Below, in pieces: positions 50,276 through 59,560 of a stretch of DNA of 64,000 nt. The stretch is from Semisulcospira habei (taxonomy: Eukaryota; Mollusca; Gastropoda; Semisulcospiridae), in NCBI GenBank assembly GCA_036245525.1, contig BTPG01000001.1:174070078-174134077 (forward strand). Direction: 5' to 3'. The position numbers and the translations under genes are program-made. Position 1 is the stretch's first letter. Each line of letters opens with the position of its first letter. Under the pieces are notes generated by a model. That model saw only the letters and a program-made list of their open reading frames with translations, did not search any database and had not been told where the DNA came from.

Positions 50276-50962
50276 ATGGTAAAATTCTATCCAGTACTAC
50301 CGACGCTTGAGCCGACTGAAACAAATGTGATGACTAAAACAACACTTGCACCTGATCCACATATGCCAATTGCTTCAGATAAAACATTACCATCAGATGC
50401 ATTCAGATTAAATAATATTACAGAGGCAATTAAATATTTGGAAAGTGAAGAGACGAGGTACTCCAGATGTAAAAGGAGGTATAAGTCAGTATTTAATTCT
50501 GTTCAAAACACTTCTATGGCTATTGGTGCAGTTTCGGCCGGATTATCTGTAGGAGGTATAGCTCTGTTCACCACAGGAATTGGAAGTTTCGCCGGAATAG
50601 CAATTGAGGCAGTTAGCGTTGCTACATGCCTGGCTTGCTTTGGTTTGGAAGCCCTAAACAAGAGGTTTCACACGAAATTACAGAAACATGAAGCATTGAG
50701 TACGCTTGCTGGTGCAAAGCTGAGCAGTATGAAACTTATTATCAGTAAGGCATTGAACGATAATTTTATTGATGACGAAGAATTTAAGCGGGTCCAGGAT
50801 GATTTAAATAATTACAAAAAACAAAAGTCTGAAATCCAAAATAAAATGCGTAGTCAATCTCCCGTGAATATTGAAGAACTGAAGGCTAGTTTTTTAGCGG
50901 AAGGAAAAAAGATCGGTGTTCAGGAAACCACAGAAAAACTACACATTCTTTTAAACAAATAA
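50276..50962 (+). CDS. membrane protein with hydrophobic core (copy B), zero frame
   Basis: 228 residues, ATG after TAATAAAAAA. The hydrophobic core (about 80-125, GAVSAGLSVGGIALFTTGIG and on) and basic coiled C-terminus match copy A. The stop TAA follows directly after a frameshift-type heptamer, so two products are predicted: this 228-aa form and a minor form about 40 residues longer with late-domain motifs. Last gene before the right subterminal region. Confidence 0.76.
   Translation: MVKFYPVLPTLEPTETNVMTKTTLAPDPHMPIASDKTLPSDAFRLNNITEAIKYLESEETRYSRCKRRYKSVFNSVQNTSMAIGAVSAGLSVGGIALFTTGIGSFAGIAIEAVSVATCLACFGLEALNKRFHTKLQKHEALSTLAGAKLSSMKLIISKALNDNFIDDEEFKRVQDDLNNYKKQKSEIQNKMRSQSPVNIEELKASFLAEGKKIGVQETTEKLHILLNK
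50950..50956 (+). promoter_or_regulatory. U_UUA_AAC slippery heptamer (copy B)
   Basis: T TTA AAC in the zero frame (CTT TTA AAC AAA TAA), identical in position and frame to copy A. Confidence 0.6.
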
Positions 50963-51084
50963 AAATCAGATTTGGTAATCAATCAATATTTTTGTCATAT
51001 GCTTCGCAGAGAGATGACACGTCATTTACATCACTTGTGCCTGATTATTTAGTCCCATCAGCACCACCACCCGAGTATTACTGA
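50956..51084 (+). CDS. -1 frame late-domain extension (copy B)
   Basis: 42 codons to TGA at 51082-51084, ending PSAPPPEYY. No start codon in this frame. Four of its six base differences from copy A are synonymous (TCT/TCA, CCG/CCA, CCA/CCC, TAC/TAT), which argues for translation. PSAP binds TSG101-type UEV domains and PPxY binds NEDD4-type WW domains (established). Action in this element is inferred. Confidence 0.7.
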   Translation, partial: QIKIRFGNQSIFLSYASQRDDTSFTSLVPDYLVPSAPPPEYY

Positions 51085-51412
51085 GAAAAAAAAGTTTTTT
51101 TATTGTCCTTGTATCTTGATAAAACTGTCTCAGTGTCTTGGGACTTGAGTCAAGTTGTTGTAAGAACTTAGGGTAAGTACTTGTAAGAACTTAGGGTAAG
51201 TACTTGTAAGAACTTAGGGTAAGTAATTAATAAGTTCTTATGACAACACACTTAAAGGTTACCTCTGCAGGTTCCTAAAAGTTAGTTGCAACTTGTTAAT
51301 AAGTATTAAGTTTCACTTGGCATCACTTGATCAGGTTAATGATTAGGTGTTGACACAGACAATAGTTATACACCCCCACCCCCCTCCAAAAAAAAGCAAA
51401 CAATGTCGGTCG
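51085..51412. other. right subterminal region of copy B
   Basis: Matches the left end of copy A (21833-22094) up to AATAGTTATA at about 51370. Has three 23-bp repeats GTAAGAACTTAGGGTAAGTA (51160-51230), then a C-rich stretch with A-run at 51371-51400 not seen in A. Confidence 0.6.
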
Positions 51413-51536
51413 CAGTGGGCTTATTAATATCATGTTTCACATATTTCAATTGTGGTGTCATGTTCAATAACCCTATCCTTTAAAGCAAACATAACTGACA
51501 CAGTACTGTCATTTATTGACTTTGCAGTAAATTATA

Positions 51537-51920
51537 ATTGATTGATTGTACATTGCTTAACGTCCCGACAGCAACAAGGCTTTCTCAGGACGTGCCTGCA
51601 CTGCTTGTGAAAAAAAACTAAACAGAAAATTGAATGTATGTCGCCAGCCGGTCAAATACATTAAATAAACCTACAACATGGGGCATAAATAAAGCTAAGA
51701 CCATTTAGCAACACACATCCAATATCAAGAGCTACAGGCAGTGCAGACAGTAGGGAGAGTTTTAAAAAGGCAAATACAGGTGAATGGACAAAGGGTAGAC
51801 AGAAACACATGCCCCAGAATAGAGAGAAAAACCCACCCTGTGGGGCTGACCAAGGTGACCCTGGGAACTAAAAAATACCTAACCCCACCCAAGTCCCCCA
51901 GGGCAGACCCGGGTGGGGGA
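51537..51920 (-). mobile_element. SINE-like element, copy 2 (in right TIR)
   Basis: 384 bp, starting with an (ATTG)n tail on this strand and ending ACCCGGGTGGGG. Flanked by perfect 11-bp duplications AGTAAATTATA at 51526-51536 and 51921-51931. Confidence 0.9.
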
Positions 51921-52077
51921 AGTAAATTATAAATCACACCCTGATCAAGTGAGAGTTAAATAAAACATCAGACATAACATAGACAGTAACTTGATAATTT
52001 TACCATGACTTGAGCACCAGAAAAAGGAAGGAATCGCCCCTATTTCAGATTACTTTTTCCTTTGAGTACAGGTTTAT

Positions 52078-52133
52078 ACAAGGGAAGTAATTTTGTAAAA
52101 ATTTCAGCAAGACACAAAAGTTACTTCCCTTGC
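52078..52133. repeat. GGGAAGTAA hairpin in the right TIR
   Basis: Counterpart of 37276-37330, with both stem arms intact. Confidence 0.72.
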
Positions 52134-52427
52134 TTTATTAAAATTTGAATTTGTTTGAAGGGTGTACGCATAATTGAAAAAATTAAAAATTCCTTCTTGC
52201 ATATTATGTCAGATAAAAAATTTTTTTTTATGAATATCATGTCAGGTGTGGTGCATACCGATCTGATTCAAAAGGCAAGCTAGTCAGAAATGAAAAATGT
52301 GAATAATTGTAGGCCCCTTGAATTTTTTTTTCAGAACAAGTCTATTCATAACATACCTGAATTGAGGTGGAGGTCTTTCAGAACCAGTCAAGCTTAGACA
52401 TGAGGTGTCGGACTTTTACCATTTTTT

Positions 52428-52862
52428 GGTTCCAGACCTCGACGACCTTGACCCATGACCTTGGTGACCTTGACCCATGGCCTTGACCCATGACCTTGGT
52501 GACCTTGAACCATGACCCATGACCTTGATCCATGACCTTGACCCATGACCTTGGTGACCTTGATCCTGATGACCTTGACCCATGATCTTGACCCGGTGAC
52601 CTTGACCCGATGACCTTGACCCGATGACCTTGACCCGGTGACCTTGACACATGCTCTTGGTGACCTTGACCATGACCTTGACACATGACCTTGACTTTGG
52701 TAACTTTGCCCCTTGACCTTGGTGGCCTTGGCCTTGATGACCTTGACCCATAACCTTGACCTTGCGACCTGGTGACCTTGTGATTGGTGACCTTGACCTT
52801 GGTGACCTTGATCTTGGTGACCATGACCTTGACCTTGGTCTTAACCCTTGACCTGTGACCTT
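52428..52862. repeat. AGGTCA minisatellite, right TIR
   Basis: TGACCTTGACC-type units (AGGTCA on the minus strand). Same family as the left array, but unit order differs, so the two arrays have diverged by unequal exchange or slippage. Confidence 0.92.
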
Positions 52863-53390
52863 TTGACTTGCCTGAGACAATTACAGACAAAAGACGCTGT
52901 TTATTCGAGTCTAAGTCTTTGTTTTCTACAGCATTAATATCATGTAGATTGATTGATTGATTGTACATTGTTTAACGTCCCGACAGCAACAAGGCTTTCT
53001 CAGGACGTGCCTGCACTGCTTGTGAAAAAAAAAAAAAAAAAAAAAAAACCTAAACAGAACATTGAATGTATGTCACCAGCCGGTCAAATACATTAAATAA
53101 ACCTAACACATGGGGCCTAAATAAATCTAAGACCATTTAGCAACACACATCCAATATCAAGAGCTACAGGCAGTGCAGACAGTAGGGAGAGTTTTTAAAA
53201 GGCAAATACAGGTGAATGGACAAAGGGTAGACAGAACATGCCCCAGAATAGAGAGAAAAACCCACCCTGCGGGGCTGACCAGGGTGACCCTGGGAACTAA
53301 AAAATACCTAACCCCACCCAAGTCCCCCAGGGCAGACCCGGGTGGGGGAATATCATTTAGAAGAAGTAGAAGTAATTCGTCTTGATTCAT
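52863..53390 (-). pseudogene. captured 5' fragment of the 175-aa gene in the right TIR, split by SINE
   Basis: The same 37-codon gene start as at 36412, with two additional Leu codons in the LLLL stretch, cut by the SINE at 52944-53348. Confidence 0.78.
52944..53348 (-). mobile_element. SINE-like element, copy 3 (in right TIR)
   Basis: 405 bp, longer than its relatives because of an internal A-run of about 25. Flanked by AATATCAT at 52936-52943 and 53349-53356; extra bases GTAG lie before the ATTG tail. Confidence 0.87.
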
Positions 53391-53570
53391 TTTATAATAA
53401 AAAATATTAATTTTAATGTCATTGGTTTTGGAAATCTTTATTTTACTGAAAAAAATAATGAGAAACCAAAAAAAATGGGCGGTGCAAAGGTGTGGGAGTA
53501 TGCGGTCGAAAAATCATGGAATTTTGGGATCGATATAAATTGTCCAAATTCGCTCATATTGTCTATCTCT

Positions 53571-53575
53571 GAGGC
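53571..53575. repeat. target-site duplication, right (GAGGC)
   Basis: Matches 36230-36234; together they bracket copy B exactly. Confidence 0.75.
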
Positions 53576-55094
53576 TAACTAGCGTGGATTGTGTACTTGA
53601 GTGATTTGGATGAGGGCTCCCAAGTCTCAGTCACAGTGGGTTTACCCGCATGTGTGTGTGTGACTAGTCTGATTTCTGTGGTGCTAACAGGCAGGTGTTC
53701 GTGAATCATTGCTGGTAAACAAGATGTCAGCTTTTCTATGTTACTGAGCACTGGATTAAAGAGACAGGTACGTAATAGCACATCTATATAGACTTTTAAA
53801 TCGGGCCTCTCTCTGTGTGGGGTGACTATGAGACATGTATGTTACCTACAGACGGTACCAAGGGTAACAACACATACATTAGTAAGCAGACGACAGGCCC
53901 ATTCAGCCAAACAAAAGAGCGACAACATTATCGCTTGAATATTATGTCAAAAATAATATTCATAAATCTTGGAGCCTCCATGAGTTCGGCAGAGTATTTG
54001 AAACTGAATTGTTAATCTGTCAAAAGCATGTCGCCAAGTTTCAAAACTTACTCATAATGAGGGCCCTGAGAGTACAGCTGACTGAATTGTTGTACAATAG
54101 AGTCAAGCCCGGGAGCCCAGGGGCTCTTGAGGATCTGTTGTTTATGTACTCAGTCGGGTGTCTGTATAAAGCAGAGAGTAATGTGTCTATTTTCAGCTTG
54201 AAAGCATAGTTACAGTCTAAACCATGTACACCACCCACCAGTGTGTGAACTTGAATAAGAGTTATTATTGACTCACGCCGGCTGGTGTGTTTCAATGGCT
54301 CGCGTCAGTATGCACCTGGAATAAAAATCTTAAAATAATATTGCACTGGCGTGAGGCCGTACTTACAAACCTTGTGTTTTTGACGTCTGGTGTCATGTAT
54401 GCGTGTGTGTGTGTGTGTGTGTACGGGTATGTTTATTCATGTGTTTGTGTAGAGATAGATAATTAGACAGGTGATGGGCACCCCTCCCCCAATCAATACA
54501 TTTATTCTAATCAACTAGCCATTTAGACAAACCCACTCCAACCAATACACCCAATACCTTTATTACCTAGCCATTTTAGTTCCACTCCAGAAATCATTCA
54601 AGCTACGTTTTTTGATCAGCTACCAACCCGCGATTATTAAGCCAGATCCCCCACTCCCACCTAAATTATTAATGCTGTCATTGACTACTATCAGCCGTTT
54701 TCGGGAAATTATTACTTGCGTCATTGTGGAAATTCCCGTTAGGTGTAATTACCACATCACCCACCCAAAAGTAAGTGACGTCAATGTTGCCAATAACAAC
54801 ACCACGTGTCAACTCGTGACCCTAGTCTCGTGATCAAGTATTGCGTCGTTGAGACGTTCGTAGGGCGTGAAGACGAACATTCTCGATCTTTCCATTACTT
54901 TGTGTTGGAGTGCGGTTGTGTTCTCAGAGTAGCAGCATTTTTTATCAGCTACCCGTGATTATTAAGGCAGATCCCCCACCACACCTAAATAATTAATGCT
55001 GTCATTGACTTCTTTAAGCAAAGGTACTTCAGTTATTAATCACCATTGTCTCTATCAACACACCACCTTTCAATACAAAATAAAATGCAGTTAA

Positions 55095-55125
<31 letters not shown>

Positions 55126-55740
55126 CAAACACACAGATAACATGTTTACATGAAAACACACACACCACCCAAACAGTTATTTGGGTTACAAACTTATCCT
55201 ATTTCACTGACACACACACACACAGTGCCCTTTGTACAATAGCTGAAGCACATAGTCGTTCTGCTCTACTGAACAAGTATAGGAACCCCATTAAATCTGA
55301 CTTCCTTCCTCTGAGAACATGAAAAAGCATGTTTTATTTTACAAGAGGCTTTAATTTTCAGTAGCCCACGCCATCACAGATTCTTATGAGCAGTGTGAGA
55401 TTCTCATTAGCCGCCGATTTCATAGAGTTTTAGTCAACTGTAAAGATTGCTGAATCTATGCATAACACTTAAACACAGACATGGCAGAGTTGTACTGAGC
55501 ACGCTTAAACACAGGTATGACAGAGAAGCGGACATTCACCAATGCCAAGGACATCTTACAATAGCATGTTAGGCTTACTACCTTTGAGGACGGAAACACC
55601 AGAGGTCTTTTGCAAGAGACTTAGATTCTCAGGAGCCTATGTCTTTATAGGCTTAAATTCTTAAGATTCTTTTTTGATTCATATCATGGAGAGCCCTGAT
55701 TTAATAAGATTTCAGCCAAACCATAAATACGTAAAATAAT
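53576..55740. other. intergenic with microsatellites and a direct repeat
   Basis: No gene is supported. (GT)n at 54405-54422 and (CA)n at 55094-55122. A direct repeat of about 70 bp, TATTAAGCCAGATCCCCCAC...TTAATGCTGTCATTGACT, occurs at 54635-54687 and again at 54960-55010. Confidence 0.5.
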
Positions 55741-56050
55741 CTACCTTTGTTTGGGTCTGCTGAGTGGCTGAGAGGATACTTCCACTGGTTAGGATAGAAT
55801 AGTTAGCGCAAGCTATTCTGTCTGTACCGGGTTCGTTTCACGCTCTCGGAGCCAGTTGACACTCTCCACCGTGGAGGCTTTCACAGGAAAAGGTGAACGT
55901 GCAACCCCCAGGGTTATAGCCCCCTCCATAGGGGGTGAATTAGCACGTGAATAACCCGGGTTACATCGATTCCTGTGGAAGCAGGTGACAGGCCACTAAG
56001 CAGCCCTTTTGTCAATGTTTTTTTTCTATTTTTTTTCTTTGTTAATTTTT
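55741..56050 (+). mobile_element. possible tRNA-derived SINE
   Basis: GTCTGCTGAGTGGCTGAGAG resembles a pol III A box region, and about 80 bp further GGGTTCGTTTCAC resembles a B box; between them lies a stem AGAATAGTTAGCGCAAGCTA TTCT like a long variable arm. A T-rich tail begins near 56018. A tRNA-Leu/Ser-like head is suggested. No target duplication identified. Confidence 0.4.
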
Positions 56051-56925
56051 AATTATTCTTCTTTTTTTTTCTTATTTTTTCTATTGTTTTTAATTTTAAA
56101 TTTTTTTTTCTTATTTTATTATTTTTTTTCCCTATTTTTTATGTTAGGGAAAAAAGCAAAATAAGTACATCACTGGACAAAGGGAAATAATCTGGAAACA
56201 AAGGCTAGTTAAAAATATCAATGCTGTCACCCAGCCCCCTACCCCCACACCCCACCCCACCCTACAAAGCCCCACACACCCACACCCCACCCAGCCACCC
56301 ACCTCGCACACACAAGCACACACAAACATATCAGGTCAAATTATTTCGTTCTGTGTCAACGCTTCAAAAGTGGGTTATTAGGGCACTAGAACAAATTTTA
56401 AATATGGAGCGTTCACCAAATATGGAACAAACCTTGAATATAGGTTTTTCTCCAAATATAGAGCACCAGGTCATTCCTAAATAAATAGGTCTCGCCAAGT
56501 GAGTAGTAGTTTGGAAAAAAATAATTTTGTTTTCTGTTTTGTCGTCTGACAAAGTGTGGAGAAAATTTTGTTGTTTCCACTCCAAGCACATCACATCAGC
56601 ACATCGTGAGTGTTATTTAACAGGTGCAGACCAACCTGTGATGCATTTGAAATTGAAAGACAAAACCCATTTTATGTTTGCAGCCACAAGAACACATAAA
56701 AAACACCCCCTGGCAATAGGCTCATCCATCAGGCCTATTCAAACGGTCTGGCCCATTCAAAAGGGGTGTTTTAAAATACCCCTTTCACGTCCACAGAGGT
56801 ATGGACAGATTTTACACTATAGACCTTTCTTTCCAGGGTGCTATGTGCACACACCCTTATTGTGTAATAAAAAAAAAATATTCTATTACACTACCGGGCA
56901 ATCTGAGTGGGAAGTAAACTTAGGA
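56051..56925. other. region left of copy C; may include its TIR
   Basis: T-rich to 56140, CA/CCCA-rich at 56228-56320, then degenerate AAATATGGAGC words (56399-56465) and a palindrome AAAGGGGTGTTTTAAAATAC CCCTTT near 56759-56788. Nothing here matches the TIR of copy B by eye, so the left end of copy C is undetermined. Confidence 0.4.
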
Positions 56926-56970
56926 AGTTACTGTTGATGTGACTTTCTAAAATAACATGATTTTACTTGC

Positions 56971-57157
56971 CAACTAACTTCAAAGATACCTACAACTTTC
57001 AAGTAACTTTAAAGTTAGTGTCATAAGTTCTTTTAAGTGACTTAAAACAAGTTCTTACAAGAACCTAAACATAAGAATTTGTAAGTTCTTGACCCTAGTC
57101 AATAAGACACTCGGACAGATTTCTCAAGTTACAAGGTCAACAAGAAAACTTTTTTTC
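56971..57157. other. left subterminal region of copy C
   Basis: AAGTTCTTACAAGAACC-type words, a shuffled version of the 23-bp repeats of A and B, followed by an A-run and CTCAATAG. Confidence 0.5.
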
Positions 57158-57274
57158 TCAATAGTAGTCTGGTGGTGGGGCAGATGGTGTTAGATGGGCA
57201 GACGTGAAAGGCATGACATCTCTTTGTGAAGAGTATGACAAAATTAATGGATTACCAAAACTGATCTTTACTTG
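57158..57274 (-). CDS. -1 frame late-domain extension (copy C)
   Basis: 38 codons to TGA at 57158-57160, ending PSAPPPDYY. It keeps FGN, LSYSSQRD and FTS at the same relative places as A and B. The TTTAAAC heptamer is not present here (CTT ACA AGC AAG TAA). A six-A run a few codons upstream (ATG AAA AAA GTT) could allow weak slippage, or expression may be lost in this copy. Confidence 0.55.
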   Translation of the reverse strand, partial: QVKISFGNPLILSYSSQRDVMPFTSAHLTPSAPPPDYY

Positions 57275-57903
57275 CTTGTAAGTTCTCGAACTTTTTTCAT
57301 AGTTTCTTCTACGCCTATCTTTTTTCCTTGTTCTAAAAAAGATTTCTTTAGCTCTTCAACATTTACAGCCTGACTACGCATCTTATTCTGTATTTCAGAT
57401 TTTTGTTGTTTATAGTTAGCCAAATCATCCTGGACTCTCTTAAATTCATTATCATCAATTTCATTATCATTTAAAGCCTTACTAATAATAAGTTTCATAC
57501 TCGTCAGCTTAGCTGCTGTGAGCGTACTTAATGCTTCATGCTTCTGCAACTTAGTATAAAATTTTTTGTTAAGGGCTTCCATACCAAAGCATGCCAGGCT
57601 TGTGGCAAGGCCAACAGCTTCAACAGCAATTCCTACGACACTTCCCACCCCCGTTGCAAAAAGAGTTATACCTCCTACAGATAATCCGGCCGAAACCACC
57701 CCCATGGCCATTGATGTGTTGTGTACAGAATTGAAAACCGTATTGTAACGGCGTTTACACCTCGAGTATTTTGCTTGTTCTTCTTCCAAATACTTCAACG
57801 CTTCTGTAATATTCATTAAACGGAATGAATCTGCCTTTAATGTTTTATCACACTCAATAGGCTCAAGCTGCTCAGGTGGTATTTGTGGATACAAGTTCAC
57901 CAT
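57268..57903 (-). CDS. membrane protein with hydrophobic core (copy C), zero frame
   Basis: 211 residues, intact, ATG after ATAAAAA. Shorter N-terminus than in A and B (lacks about 14 residues before the IECDKTLKADSFR block). Hydrophobic core at about 65-110 (GVVSAGLSVGGITLFATGVG) and basic coiled C-terminus retained. The most divergent of the three versions, so substitutions here help judge which parts are constrained. Confidence 0.74.
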   Translation of the reverse strand: MVNLYPQIPPEQLEPIECDKTLKADSFRLMNITEALKYLEEEQAKYSRCKRRYNTVFNSVHNTSMAMGVVSAGLSVGGITLFATGVGSVVGIAVEAVGLATSLACFGMEALNKKFYTKLQKHEALSTLTAAKLTSMKLIISKALNDNEIDDNEFKRVQDDLANYKQQKSEIQNKMRSQAVNVEELKKSFLEQGKKIGVEETMKKVRELTSK

Positions 57904-57923
57904 TTTTTATGACAAATATTTTT

Positions 57924-58803
57924 TTAATCAGCAATTACATTTTGCAACTCTTCAAAAGTATACAATTTGCTGGCATAATAAAATGCAACAAGATCAATGT
58001 GTTCAAGGTTTATGTAAGTTAGACGAACAAAAGTTGTTTTGTCGACCACCACCTTGACAGTGGGAATACTGCTTGAAACATTAATAACATCATTATTTTT
58101 TTGTAATGGCAATAAAGACCTTTGATGATTCTGTTACTGTTTCATTCCATGTAAGTTTAATTCCTTGTGCAATTTGAGCCTCTTTTGCAGAAGCAACAGA
58201 TTTCATGATAATTTCAAATACTATTGTCGCTTCTCTAGCCACGACTAAGCTTGCTGGCATAAACACAACAGAAGTATCTGATCTACCCTTTCTAGTTGTA
58301 AGAAGATACCGCCGTCTCTCATAATTTTCAACTTTCAGTTTTTCTCTGCTATTGTTGTCTAGGGCAAAACTTGGAACAAGGCTTACAATAAGCGGCCCAG
58401 AATTAACAACCTTCCTAAACACTAAGGCGCCTTCATCATCAGTGTATACATAAGGACTAATAAATTCAATCTTTATGTCCCAGTCAATTGTGGGTGGTGG
58501 TGCCGGTACAGGTGAAACAACCCACTTACTACCCACATGTATTAAGTTGTAAGGCGCATTATTTACAGGTGGAGTAGGTACAGTAACATCACGAAGCTGA
58601 CCAAGTTTAGGAATCTGTTTTTCACCATCTTTCATGTCAACAATTACTTTCCTCTTGTACATGCCATTTGAATCAAGTTCAAAACCATATATTTCTCCAA
58701 TTTCCCCTTCCTTCTCAAAATCCTGTACGTCTGCCAAATCTTTCAACTCTGTTACTGGACACGCAACTGGTATGATTCTAGGCTTTGGACCAAGACCACT
58801 CAT
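57924..58803 (-). pseudogene. conserved element protein, frameshifted (copy C)
   Basis: Open for about 236 codons from 58803, then shifted by one extra base in an A-run near 58100 (seven As against six in B), with the last 55 codons readable in another frame to 57924. Residues around 165-185 differ from A and B (TTRKGRSDTSVVFMPASLVV). The lesion is private to this copy. Confidence 0.75.
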
Positions 58804-58823
58804 TTTTATAAACAAAAATAAAA

Positions 58824-59534
58824 TTATTTAATTTCCAACACTACACTAAAATCATGCATCACAACTGGTTTGCCATCCTGATTAGTTACATATAAACACA
58901 GTGATTCAAAGAAACTGGAACCTAATTTCTTAAACTGTAAAGGAAATCTAACAACCACACTTTCACAATAGGGAGCAGTTCCTGGCGGAAAGCATCTTAA
59001 CAAAGTTGAAGGCTTTCCATTGTGAACATTTTCAGTTGTGTTTAGTTCTTTTAAATAAACATTTAGTACTGTGTGTACTGGCAAATTGACAGGATATCTT
59101 CCAATTACTTTTTGTTTATTTGGTTTCAATAGACCTTCATCTGATAATGACCAATCCTCATCTGGATGTATTATTACTTGGCCTAAAAAACCAAGTAGCC
59201 TTACAAGCCTATCTGATAATGAATACTGACTACCTTTCGGAAATTCCAATGTAACAAGTAAGTTAGCCTGATTAATAGTTGCTTTAATTTTAAATTCATT
59301 TTGAAACCATTCAGCTAAAGTACAAAAGTCATAATACCCAGATCGTAAAGCATCACTCTTCTTTCCACCATCAAGAGTTCCATATACAAAATAATTATCA
59401 TCTGTTACATTAAACCACTTTACAGTGTAAAACATTTCATGGATAGCTACAGCCTTACTACCATCACGATTATCAATCCCATTAGTTAGCCACACTGGTT
59501 TGCTCGTGTCAAGATTTGTTAAGGTTATAAACAT
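58824..59534 (-). CDS. penton-like (minor capsid) candidate, 236 aa (copy C)
   Basis: Intact. Start at ATG TTT ATA after TTTTATTATCACAT-type spacer; nine upstream codons are not used in B. Conserved ends, with a divergent middle (SQYSLSDRLVRLLGFLGQVI). SGYYDFCTLAEWFQ and NTTENVHNGKPSTLLRC match the other copies. Function inferred as in copy B. Confidence 0.6.
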   Translation of the reverse strand: MFITLTNLDTSKPVWLTNGIDNRDGSKAVAIHEMFYTVKWFNVTDDNYFVYGTLDGGKKSDALRSGYYDFCTLAEWFQNEFKIKATINQANLLVTLEFPKGSQYSLSDRLVRLLGFLGQVIIHPDEDWSLSDEGLLKPNKQKVIGRYPVNLPVHTVLNVYLKELNTTENVHNGKPSTLLRCFPPGTAPYCESVVVRFPLQFKKLGSSFFESLCLYVTNQDGKPVVMHDFSVVLEIK

Positions 59535-59560
59535 TTTTATTATCACATAAAAAAAGCACA
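59535..59560. promoter_or_regulatory. 26-bp divergent promoter spacer (copy C)
   Basis: TTTTATTATCACATAAAAAA plus GCACA between divergent starts; two bases longer than in A and B. Confidence 0.5.

Larger units (their letters stand above)
36235..53570. mobile_element. Polinton/Maverick-class element, copy B, complete
   Basis: A 17.3-kb element with both termini: AG...CT ends, TIRs of about 1.37 kb and a 5-bp duplication. Left to right it holds a left arm unit (175, 153, 76 and 144 aa genes and integrase, rightward), a convergent unit (polymerase, 115 aa, ATPase and capsid, leftward), the 415-aa-type gene (+), the 420-aa gene (-) and three rightward genes. Twelve of fourteen genes look intact; polymerase and the 415-aa-type gene are frameshifted. 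Two SINEs sit in the right TIR. Confidence 0.93.
51413..53570 (-). repeat. right TIR of copy B (with two SINEs)
   Basis: Reverse complement of 36235-37603 after removing 51537-51931 and 52944-53356. Outer end reads ATTGTCTATCTCT. Confidence 0.92.

Noticed and set aside
51725..51937. Short conserved reading frame also at 10353 and 53157
   Set aside because: It lies wholly inside the SINE-like repeat; conservation is that of the repeat.
52378..52968. 196-codon minus-strand frame over the right AGGTCA array
   Set aside because: Same repeat artefact, mirrored in the other TIR and interrupted by a SINE.
53576..54500. Continuation of copy A's TIR after the insertion of copy B
   Set aside because: Considered because A ends just before B, but I found no match between this DNA and A's end or C's start.
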